Shown here in pieces: positions 1 to 10,500 of a stretch of 64,000 bases of DNA. How positions within the stretch are numbered: the stretch's first letter is position 1; each line of letters opens with the position of its first letter. The notes below the pieces were generated by a model that saw only the letters and a program-made list of their open reading frames with translations, did no database searches and was not told the DNA's origin. The DNA comes from Galeopsis tetrahit (lineage: Eukaryota > Streptophyta > Magnoliopsida > Lamiales > Lamiaceae). The translations under genes and the position numbers were made by a program. The stretch spans positions 59,888,063 through 59,952,062 of the forward strand of contig OY776120.1 of NCBI GenBank assembly GCA_963675135.1, given 5' to 3'.

Positions 1-840
1 CTGAGCAACTATTTTGAAAGCTTCAAAGTCTTCAAAAGACATTCTTAGTCTTGAAACACTTCTTCTAAGCTAAACTCACTGTATATATTCATACACAAAG
101 CTTAGAGAGATATCCTATCCTTATACACTGATCTTCATTGTAAAGGATATCCCATTAGTTGGAACCTTACTTCAACCCTTACCTCTTTCAAGTGAGAAAG
201 TGAGAAGGTTGTAGTAGTAGAAGTGGTAGGAACTGACTGTTGAGAGAAGAACAGTTCAGTTCTGAGTTGAGAAGAGGGTACTATGACTCTAGACATCCTA
301 GGGATCAATTCACCAAGGAGTGGTGTTCTTGATCAAGTGCACCTTGGCACTATAAAACAAGTTAATTCCAAGAGTGAAGGAATTATCCTGTTAAATCAGG
401 GAAAGTGGATGTAGGAGCTTGAGTCTCTAAACCACTATAACCTCCTGTGTTGATTTGCTTTTCAAGTACTTTCATTCATTCAACACTGCACACAAAACTG
501 ATCTTTCAAAAGATACATACTTAAAAACTGTGCAAAACTGTATTGGACAAGTTCCCTGATAACTGGACTGTATTGACAAAGTAATTTCAGAAACTTAAGG
601 AGTCTAAACTTAAAGGGCCAACCACTATTCCGCACATATAACTCCCCTAGATAGTTATTCAACTAAGTACTCAATAGTGCTTAGTAGTTTGATTATCTTA
701 GAAGAGTTAATCATCTTCAGCAGAGTTGTCCAAGACAACCTTGCTGAGCTCTGGTTTGATCATAAGTTGAAAAGATTTGCATACAAGTGTATTCCCCCCC
801 CCCCCCATACACTTGTTATATACTCCTTTCAGGACCAACA
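1..840 (+). repeat. E1 left LTR (3' part, R/U5)
   Basis: Aligns from its first base with 13774-14609 in the right LTR of E1. It ends CCAACA at 835-840 directly before the primer site. By eye there are eight substitutions and one 2-nt indel, all within the first ~295 bases; the remainder is identical except for the length of a C tract (13 versus 11). The LTR promoter lies before the window start. Confidence 0.95.
783..816 (+). other. U5 stem-loop with poly-C loop
   Basis: A perfect 10-bp inverted repeat (acaagtgtat at 783-792, atacacttgt at 807-816) encloses a loop of one T and 13 Cs. The same structure lies at 14554-14585 with 11 Cs, and a weaker version at 39899-39924 in E2 with 7 Cs. It sits just inside the 3' end of the LTR, so it would be in the 5' end of the genomic RNA. 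Function is not known. Confidence 0.7.
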
Positions 841-842
841 AG

Positions 843-854
843 TGGTATCAGAGC
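843..854 (+). other. Primer binding site (tRNA-iMet type)
   Basis: TGGTATCAGAGC begins two bases after the LTR end. It is the standard plant copia primer site, complementary to the 3' end of initiator methionine tRNA. The flanking AGTGGT (841-846) can pair with ACCACT (867-872), placing the site in a hairpin. A second stem-loop follows, TGAAAATC (878-885) with GATTTTCA (892-899), and is conserved in E2. Confidence 0.9.
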
Positions 855-978
855 AGGGGTTCAAAGACCACTGCTTCTGAAAATCCATCTTGATTTTCAA
901 AATTCACATATTTGTGTGGTCACTGAACTGATCTCTATCTGAAATCTCTTACCTGTTGACTAACTGCTTTCTTGAGAT

Positions 979-3453
979 ATGGCCAACAACAATGCTGTTC
1001 CTCCACCTGCTGTTCAAGGATTGGACAACATGGCCACAAATCCAGTCAACCACATTTCACATCATAAACTGCCTATGTTTTCAATATATAATTATGATTT
1101 CTGGAAAATTAGAATGAGGGCTCATATTGCATCTCTTCACACTGACATGCTAAGAGTAATCACAAGAGGACCTTTTGTGTTTACCCAAACTAACCCCAGG
1201 GTGACAGATGAGCAAAGAGCAGATGTAAGGGAACTGATTCCCAAAGATGAGGATGATTTCACTGTTGATGAAAAGAGGAATGATAATCTAAATTATCTTG
1301 CCATGAACACCCTCTATCAAACAATTCCAGATGCAGTCATGGGAAGAGTCTACCACTGCACCACAGCCAAAGAAATTTGGGATACTCTTGCTGAGATGTG
1401 TGAAGGCACAGAAAAGATCAAGGAGAACAAGCTCCAAGTTGCTGTGCAAAAGTTTGAACAATTCTCAATGGAAGCTGAAGAATCCATTGACAAATTTGCT
1501 GGTAGATTCACTGATGTGATGAATGAAATCAACTCCTTGGGCAAGGTGTACTCCAGGAGAGAAGTTGGATTGAAGATCTTGAGAAGCCTCACTCAAAAGT
1601 GGGATGTCTATGCTGTGATGATGCAGAATACCAAAGATCTCTCCTCCATGCCCATGCAACAAATCTTCTCAGAACTCAAAGCCTATGAGTTTGACCTCAA
1701 TAGAAGAAAGCCTGTTGAGGAACCTTCAAATCCTACTAAGGGAGTGGCATTCAAAGCCAAAGTTACTGAACCTGAAATGCAACTCACTCCCAGATCATCA
1801 AAGTCAGTCTCAAAGACTGAAATGAAGGAAGAACTAGCCTTGATGGCTAGAAGGTTTGACAAGCTGAACACAAGGTTTGGTAGATACAAGAAATTCTACC
1901 AAGACAACAAATTCAGGAGAAGATACAACTCCCCTGAAGATCAGGCCAAGGACAAAAAGCCTGAAGAGAAGAGATCAGAGGACAAGTACTCTGATAGGAG
2001 AAGGTCCAGTAGAGCTGACCCTTCATCATCAAAAGGAAGAGATGAATCCAAGAAGGATGATGATGAAGACCTATGCTACAATTGCAAGAGGAAAGGGCAC
2101 TTCCAGTATGACTGCCCTGAACTAAGCTCTAAAGAAAGAAGAGAAAGGCAAGCTAAAAGAGACAGAAAGTTCACCAATAGAAAGGCCATGATGGCTGGTG
2201 AAGGATCTGATAGTGCTGAAAGCTTCAACTCTTCAGATGGACTGTTCTCAAACAGTGATGATGATGATGATGATGTGTGCAACATGGCTCTTGAGGATGA
2301 TGAGGTATCCTCCACTTCTAGCTCACCATCATTTTTATCACAAAACACTAGTGAAGTTAACTTGAAACTTTCCTTTGGGAAGTTGATGGAAGATTTCACT
2401 AGATTACAAGAATTTCATGATAATTGTGTGAGAGAAAATGAAAGATTGGCTATTGAACTTACCAAAAACTCTGAGGCAGCTGTTGATGTCAAATCTACTG
2501 AGTTGTATCAACAAGCCTTGAGAGAGCTTAAGGAAGCAAATCTCAGGATAGTTGACCAACAAAGAGAGATTGATGATCAACTCCTCTCTCAGAAGAGAAA
2601 AGACTTTGAACTAAAAATTCTAAATGCCAAGTTTGAAAACCTCTCACATGAATATGATATTCTTAAATCAAGTGAAGAGAGCCTGAAATTAAAGATGTCT
2701 GCTTTGAACAAATCCTCTAGGGCAATAGAGGAAATTCAGAGTTATCAAAGACCTATGGCTCAAAGAAGTGGATTGGGTTTTGATCCATTTGAATCTTCAC
2801 CTTGTCTTAGTGTTGCCTCTACAAGTAACACTAAGAAAATCTTTGTTAAATAAGTGGCACAACAAGCTGAAAATGAAGTAATTCAGCCACTGAACAAAGG
2901 AAAGGGCAAATTAACTGAAATGCCTACTCAAGTGCTTCAGGAGACTAGGCCCAAACCTTTGGAAAAGGTCAAAGCCCCTGAACACAAGAGGAATGTTGGT
3001 CAGCAGAGTAGACCCAATGGAAGGGCAACTCTACTGAACAATGTTCAGAGGAGTTATCCAAGGTATAATCAGCCTAGGCCAACTCATCTGAGAAAGCCTC
3101 AGCTGGATAAACCTAAGGACAACTATCCTCAAAGGCAGAATAAAATGAGACAACCAAAACCCTTCATGCCAAAGGGTAATGGTCATAAAGATGCCTTTCC
3201 TCAAAGATTTCATCAAGCTGCACAAAGAACTCATAAGTTCAGGAGAATTGACAACTCCCCTGAAACTTACAGAGTTAACACATTCACACATAATTTCCCT
3301 AAGGCATTTAAGGGAAAGACAGTGTATGTTGATGCACAAGGAAAACAACTTAGCCACCTCGAATCAATCAGGGTGATTAGGCAAGTTTGGGTTCCTAAAG
3401 GTACAGCTAACCTCTCAGGACCCAAAACTCAAAGGGTAGCTAAACCTATCTAA
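979..3453 (+). pseudogene. E1 gag (broken)
   Basis: Copia gag, the capsid-nucleocapsid precursor that packages element RNA in cytoplasmic particles. The ATG at 979 is shared with E2 at 40090. Residues ~30-240 look like the UBN2-type gag domain, with conserved HHKLPMFS, YDFWKIRMRAH and VYHCTTAKEIWDTL. Residues 366-379 form a CX2CX4HX4C zinc knuckle (CYNCKRKGHFQYDC), followed by an Asp/Ser-rich stretch, a coiled-coil-like region and a basic C-terminal tail. A nonsense codon at 2851-2853 is private to E1 (E2 and E3 have a serine codon there). The stop at 3451-3453, next to the protease, occurs at the equivalent site in all three copies and may be programmed rather than a mutation. Frame is maintained across both stops. 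Confidence 0.9.
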
Positions 3454-6400
3454 TTGCAGGTACCATTGGGCCACAAAAAGAGGAGCATGAACAAAAAGAC
3501 AGCATGGTACCTTGACAGTGGATGCTCAAGGCACATGACTGGAAACAAGGAACTCCTCACTGATTTTATTGAAAAAGAAGGCCCAAATGTCACTTTTGGA
3601 GACAGCTCACAAGCAACCACAAAAGGTTATGGTACTTTGATGATTGGTAACATCAAAGTAACCAATGTATCTTATGTAGCTGATCTCAAATATAATCTCC
3701 TAAGTATCAGTCAATTCTGTGATAAAGATTTCAATGTTGAGTTCTCAAGTGGAAAATGTTTAATCAAGGATAAAACTCAACAAATTCTATTGACTGGGAC
3801 TAGGAAAGGAAATGTGTATTTTGCAGACTGGGACAAGTCTACTGATGTTGCATGCTTTATTGCTAAGAGTACTAGTGAACAAAGTTGGTTATGGCACAAG
3901 AGGCTAAACCATCTGAACTTCAAATCAATGAATAAACTTGCTAGAAATGCATTAGTTAAAGGACTGCCTAATGAGGTTTTCATTAAAGAACATGTGTGTA
4001 AGCCATGTCAAGAAGGTAAACAGATTAAAGCCTCATTCAAAGGTAAACCAGTCATTTCTACTGAAAGGGTACTTGAACTTCTACACATGGATCTTTTTGG
4101 ACCAATCACCCCTTCAAGCATAAATGGTAGAAAATACACATTGGTTGTAGTAGATGACTTCTCTAGGTTCACATAGGTAGTATTTCTCCTTAATAAGAAG
4201 GAAACACAAGTCAAACTACCTGAACTCCTTAAGAGACTGTCAAATGAGAAAAGCCTTAGCATTATCAAGATAAGATCTGATAAAGGCACTGAGTTCATAA
4301 ATTCATACATCAATGAGTATTGCTCATCTAATGGGATAACTCATGAAACCTCAGCTGCTAGAACTCCTCAGCAAATTGGAGTTGCAGAAAGAAGGAATAA
4401 AACCCTAAAAGAAGCTGCTAGAACTTTAATTGCTGATTCAAATCTACCAAAAAGGTTTTGGGCTGAAGCTATAAACACTGCGTGTCATACTCAAAATAGA
4501 TGTTTGATTACTAAGGGGCAAGGCAAAACCCCCTATGAACTCTGGAAAGGAAGAATGCCTAAAGTATCATACTTTCATATATTTGGTTGTAAATGTTTCA
4601 TTCACAATAATGGGAAAGAACAGTTGAAAGCCTTTGATAGCAAAGCTGATGAGGGAGTATTTCTTGGATACTCTCAAATCAGTAAAGCTTTCAGAGTCTA
4701 CAACAAGAAAACCCTTATAGTGGAAGAAATACCTCATGTTGTGTTTGATGAATCCATCTTTGAGATCAGGAATGATATTTTGGAACCTGGAGAAATCACA
4801 CAGAGGACAACCAGATTGAGCCTAAAAGACAAAGACACTGAATTCATAGATGTTGTCCAAGCCAACCTACCTGAAAAACTCACATTGGACAACAATCCTG
4901 AAGGCAACCTTCCTGAGACAAACCCCACTGATAGAAATGGTGAACTGAATAAGCCAATCCCAGTTCACATCCAGGTAACAACTACCAATGAAGAAGCAGT
5001 TCCTGGTGAGGTAGTTAATGGGTCAAATAATCAAGGGGGAACTCAAAATGTTGAAAATACCAATGTCCCAGACATTGAGGACAAACTCCTGATTATGATC
5101 CTGAACTAGATCCTGCACTCAATTATCCTGAATTCTATAACACTGGTGACTCAACCTCAGTAGAGGACAACTCTACTGAAGGGATCAGAAAAAGAAGGAC
5201 TTGGTTGTATGACCATCCTACTGATCTGATACTTGGTGACCCAAGTATAGGAGTCAAAACCAGAAGGTTTCATGGTGAACGTGCTATGTTCTGTTGTTTC
5301 CTGTCAGAATAGGAACCAAAAGACATTGATGAAGCACTTCAGGATGCAAATTGGATCACAGCAATGCAGGAAGAACTCAACCAATTCACCAGAAATGAAG
5401 TATGGGAGCTGGTTGATAGACCTTCACATCAAGATGTTATTGGAACCAAGTGGGTGTTCAAGAACAAAAAGAATGAAAATGATGTGATTGTCAGAAACAA
5501 AGCAAGACTAGTGGCAAAAGGTTACTGCCAGCATGAAGGCATTGACTATGATGAGACCTTTGCACCTGTGGCAAGGCTAGAAGCAATAAGGCTCTTCCTA
5601 GCCTATGCAGCCCACAAGAGGTTCAAAGTGTACCAAATGCATGTCAAGAGTGACTTTCTAAATGGAGTCTTGAAAGAAGAAGTCTATGTGGAGCAACCAC
5701 CAGGTTTTGAGGTTGGAGACCAAGTATACAGACTGAAGAACGCTCTATATGGACTCAAGCAAGCCCCTAGGGCTTGGTATGACACACTGTCACAATTCCT
5801 CTTGGATCATGGATTCACCAAGGGAACTGTGGACAGAACACTCTTCAGAATCTCTGAAGGAGAAGACATCTTGCTTGTCCAAATTTATGTAGATGACATA
5901 ATTTTTGGATCCCCTAATGAGAAGCTTTGTGAGAAGTTCTCCAAGCTTATGCAAAGCAAGTTTGAGATGTCCATGATGGGGTTGATGAACTTCTTTTTGG
6001 GTCTACAAGTCAAGCAATCAAAAGAAGGAATCTTCATCAACCAAGCCAAGTACACCAGAGAAATGATCAAAAAGTTTGGGTGTACATCAAGCAAGCCAGT
6101 AAGGATCCCAATGAACACAAATTGGAAGATGGATCCTGATGAAAGTGGTGTTCCAACTAACTCCACTGAGTATAGAGGAATAATTGGCTCACTCCTCTAT
6201 CTCACTGCCAGCAGACCTGACATCACCTTTGCAGTAGGTGTTTGTGCAAGGTTTCAAGCAAATCCTAAGAAAAGCCACCTTGAGGCTGCAAAGAGAATCT
6301 TGAGGTACCTCAAAGGCACTGAAAACCTAGGCCTTTGGTACCCTGCTGATGACAATATTGAGTTAACTGGCTACTCAGATGCTGACTATGGAGGATGCAG

Positions 6401-6842
6401 AATTGACAGAAAATCCACTTCAGGAACTTGTCAATTCTTGGGCAACAAACTCATATCTTGGTTTTCCAAGAAGCAAAACACAGTGGCCACCTCCACCACT
6501 GAAGCTGAATATGTTGCTGCTGGAAGTTGTTGTGCTCAAATCTTTTGGCTAAGACAACAACTCAAGGACTACAAAGTCAACTCTACTGAAGTGCCAATAT
6601 TCTGTGACAATAACAGTGCAATTGCCATATCACAGAGTCTTGTATTGCACACAAGATGCAAACATGTGGACATCAAGCATCACTTCATTAGAGATCATGT
6701 GGAGAAGAAGGATATCAAGTTGGTGAAGATCCACACAGATCATCAAAAAGCTGATATATTGACAAAGCCACTTGCAGAAGCAAGATTTCTGGAATTATCA
6801 GCAGAGTTGGGTCTTCTTGATCCAGGGAAGTTGGATAAATAA
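3454..6842 (+). pseudogene. E1 pol: protease-integrase-RT-RNase H (broken)
   Basis: Copia polyprotein for proteolysis, integration and reverse transcription. Visible motifs in order: protease WYLDSGCSRHMTG (DSG at 3514-3522); integrase HHCC zinc region (about 3880-4030), MDLFGP, DKGTEF and VAERRN, the DDE residues; RT YVDDIIFG; RNase H TGYSDADYGG, TEAEYVA and FCDNNSA. Damage: Trp to stop at 4174-4176 in integrase; a 1-nt deletion near 5090 shifting the frame; Gln to stop at 5310-5312. The RT segment corresponding to QMDVKSAFLNG reads QMHVKSDFLNG, so the first catalytic Asp is His. The 3' part from 5364 is open to the natural end. This copy cannot make an active polymerase unaided. Confidence 0.93.
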
Positions 6843-7526
6843 ATCCAAAGGAGTTTACTCATTAAGGGGGAACTAAGTTCAAACTTCAGCAGACTTGGTC
6901 AAGTCTACTGAAATTCAGAGAAGTTGACCTCACTTCTTCAAGACACTTGTCCACAGCTCTTCAAGACACTTGTCCATGTAGAGTCAGATAAGTTGTCTTG
7001 GCTATCAAACCAAATCTTGGTCTGATAAGCACCTATTTTGGGCAATCATTGCCTATTTCGAAATATGTCCCATTCCAATTACAGATATCATCTTTTTGGG
7101 ATTTAATTTGTCTCCCACCCAAAAGGTCACTTTCCATGCATTAAATGCCAAGATTTAACTCTTATTTGCATTAAACTTTTTGGGACATGATCTATCTCGA
7201 AAACTCCCCCAGCCTTAAACAAACATTAAAAACCACCCACGTTTTTGAACAAAACAGTTTTTCACTGTTACATTGGTTTTTGACCATTGGATCAAAACTG
7301 GCCAACTCCCCTGAAATCAATCCTAGCCGTTCATTTTGGATTTCCATTTTTGCTCACCTTTGAATTGCATCAAGACTTCACCAACTCATTGACAAACATT
7401 CCTTTTAGAATATTCACAAGTCTTAAGAACCCCCACAAACACTTCTTCCCCAAGTATTCGAAACCCTAACTCAAATTTTCTTCAAACTCTCTCAATCTTC
7501 CTCAAACTTTTCTCTGTAACTTTCAA
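6843..7526 (+). promoter_or_regulatory. pol-ORF3 spacer, promoter/5'-UTR-like
   Basis: A 684-bp non-coding stretch conserved in position and in blocks in E2 (48158-48744) and E3 (57066-57807). Shared blocks include AAGCACCTATTTTGGG, CCCACGTTTT (ACGT core) and GCCAACTCCCCTGAAAT (7302-7318). A telo-box AAACCCTAA at 7461-7469 lies in a CT-rich stretch before the ORF3 ATG, and E2 has the same at 48697-48705. In plants a telo-box near the transcription start is common in promoters of growth-related genes. This suggests that ORF3 may have its own promoter or leader, but the evidence is positional only. Confidence 0.45.
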
Positions 7527-10500
7527 ATGGCCCCCAAAGTTAGACCAGAGATGATCATTGATTTCACCAACAAGGCTCTAGACCTTGATTTTGGTTATTT
7601 GAGCAACAAAAACAATCTTCACTTTGAGCCCATAGTATCCTTTGAGAGTGAAGATCCTGAGATTAAACCAACCCTAAGATGGTTGAGGAGAGCTGGGCTA
7701 CAAAAGTTTATAGAGGAAAGACCAAGTTCATGCTTGGAAAGTTACATGGCTGAGTTCTTTGCCTTTCTCAAGTGGAGAGGTAAGCCTGAAGATGGTGAAG
7801 TTTCCACCAGATTGTCATATATTGCAGAGGGAGAGGAAGAAGAGAGATTTCATAAAGTGAAATTCTCTTCAGAAGATCTTGAAGGAGCCTTTGGATTACC
7901 TTATGAGGGAAGAAATCCAGAAGTTTATGGTACTGGACATGAAGATGAAATAGCTCAAGAATGGCTATTAGTACCAGGTCCTCTCTCTTCAACACAAAAC
8001 AAGAAGACTCTCAAGCCAGAATTTCTCAACCTCTTTGAGGTAGTTGCTAAGAGTCTCTTGAGCAATACTGGAAGCTTGGAGCAGGTCAGCCATCCAAGAA
8101 TCAGAATTATGGCTGCAGTAATTGATGCTAGTGACAAGGGCATCAAGTTTGATTGGAGGACCTTCATCATGTCTGAAATGATGAAGGAAAAAGTGAAATT
8201 CAAAGTGAAATCTCACAACAAGGTTGTGTTAGAAGGGAAACTCAAGTATTGCACCAGGGCAAGCTTGTTGATTGAAAGATTCTCCCATTATTCTCAGATG
8301 CAGACCTTTGTCAAACCCCTACCAGCCCAAAAAATCCTGTTTAGGAAGCTCAGCAAGAAAACTGAGCAAAGGAGGATGCTTATGGCCAAACCTGCTGAAG
8401 AACAGGTTGAAGAAAAGCCTAAGATGAAGAAGAGAACCAAGGCCAGGGCTGTCAAAACAAGGAAAATGTCTCAATTATCCTCAAGAGAAGCCTCAGGAGC
8501 ATCAACTGAAGTTGATGAAGTGGCAGAAGAGGGAGTAAGTGTGCCTTCTGACCACTCAGAAGAGTTGAGGCTGAAATACAATGAGACAAGGCAAAAGCTT
8601 AAGGGTGATAAGAGAATCAGGGAAGTTGTCCCTGAGAAGGATGGTAAAGGCAGTGGGAGCAGTAGGGCCAGCAAGAGAAGGGCCAAGCCTACTGAGAAAG
8701 TGTTGGAGCTGCAGGAAGAAAGGTCTCTTCAATTGGCTCTAAGAGAGAGCAGAGCTGAAAGCAGGACCAAATCCAAGTCAAGGACTAGCTCATCTGGATC
8801 TGGAACTCCGGAATCCAAAGTCCCTGAAGGTCAACCTAAAGAGGCCAACATCCCTGAAACCCAGAATCCTGAGCCCAACTCCCCTGAAACCCATGTTACC
8901 CCTTCCAACCAACCCATCACCCCTGTAGATCTCTCTAAGAGATATTCTCCAGAAGGAAGTGTGCAAAGAAGTGGCATTGATGTGCTTGCAGATTTAGCAG
9001 TAGATGAGACAAGACTTATGTCTCCTCTTGACTCATCCATGCTCAACTACTCAAAGCTTTTAGAACATGCACTCAATGAGCCAACTCCCCTGAGCAAAGC
9101 CCCTTCAGATTCATTGCTCTCTAAAGCAACTGGAGTACCTTCATTTGAGCCTAACCTTTCTGAAGCCAACCCTCCTGAACTTAACTTGCCTGAAGCTGCA
9201 ATTAGAGAAACCACAGCCCACTCCCCTATAGCCCAAAGTTCTCCATCAAATGAGAATGAGGAGGAGTATACTTATGAAAGTATGCTCAGAGGTGGAGCTA
9301 AGGCCACTGTGGACAGTTTGTATCCACAACTTGCTGAATTTCCAAGAATTCAGAAGATGTTTCATGATTTGAGGATGCTTGTGGATGTAAAAGACAAAAC
9401 CTTGATGGAAATATCACAAGTCATCCAAGATAACGGTGCTAACTGGTGGCAAGTAGAGGAAAGCAGACTGCTACACTTTGCTGGAGTGATGAAAACAAGA
9501 TTCCTCACTGATGAGGAAGTTTTTGCAAAGTTAGTAGCAGAGAAGATCATTGAGGAGAAAGAAAGAAAAGTTCAGGGCATCAAACACCCTGACAGTAGCT
9601 CAAATGATGATGATTCCCCTGATGATCCCTCAAACCCTTCAAATCCCAACCCTCCTGAAACCCCTCAAGCCAACCTCCCTGAACCCTCTCAACCCAAGTC
9701 TTCTGTAGCAGATAGACTTTCAAACCCTCCTAGAACCTACCATAGGAAAGGCTCTGTTTCATCAGAGGTGTTGACCAAGGGTGGTAACACAACCAAAGAC
9801 ACATCTGCCAATGAAGGTTCTTCTGAACCCAAGGCACAACCTAAAGATGTTGAGGTTCCTATGATAGAGGCTAGTTTGATTAAGGCCTATTCAGTGTCAG
9901 ATGAGTTGGACACTGATCAGCCTTTAATCATTCAGGATGACTCAGTGGCTGCTGAAATAAGCACTGTGATCTCCTCACAACTGCCATCTTTGAACCTTGT
10001 TGAAGGTGAAGATGCTGCAGGTTTAGGAGAAGGGGTTGAAAAGGAAGATAGAATCAAAAAATCAGAGGGAGTTATGGATGAAAGAGAGGTAGTAATCACT
10101 AAGATTGTGAGTGTACCACCATATGAGGGTGGAATAAGTGAGGAAGGACATGTTATTCTTGAAGTCAAATCTGAACTTCAAGAATCCCTTGATGAAAGGA
10201 GGCCTGATTCCTTGGGTGAGAACATTTTAAAAGAAGGGAGAAAAGAACAAGTTGAAAATGAGAAGAAGACTGCTGATGTATCAGAGTCTTATACAAAAGA
10301 AATTGAGGGAGATGAGTGTTTATTCCCTAACCTGTTTGATTTGTCTAATATTGCAGGTATTTCCCTTGACCAAATTTTTGCAGATGAGTTCTTAACAGAT
10401 GCACCTATCCAAGTAGATACAGGCTCAGCTCAAGCCTTGCTTGGAATGCAATCAGAGAAGTTGGACTCCTTGGCTCATCAGGTCCAATCTGCTCATGCTG

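Noticed and set aside
480..662. 60-codon minus-strand ORF in the E1 LTR, repeated exactly at 14251-14433
   Set aside because: Identical because it lies in the two LTRs; no conservation in E2 and no start context.
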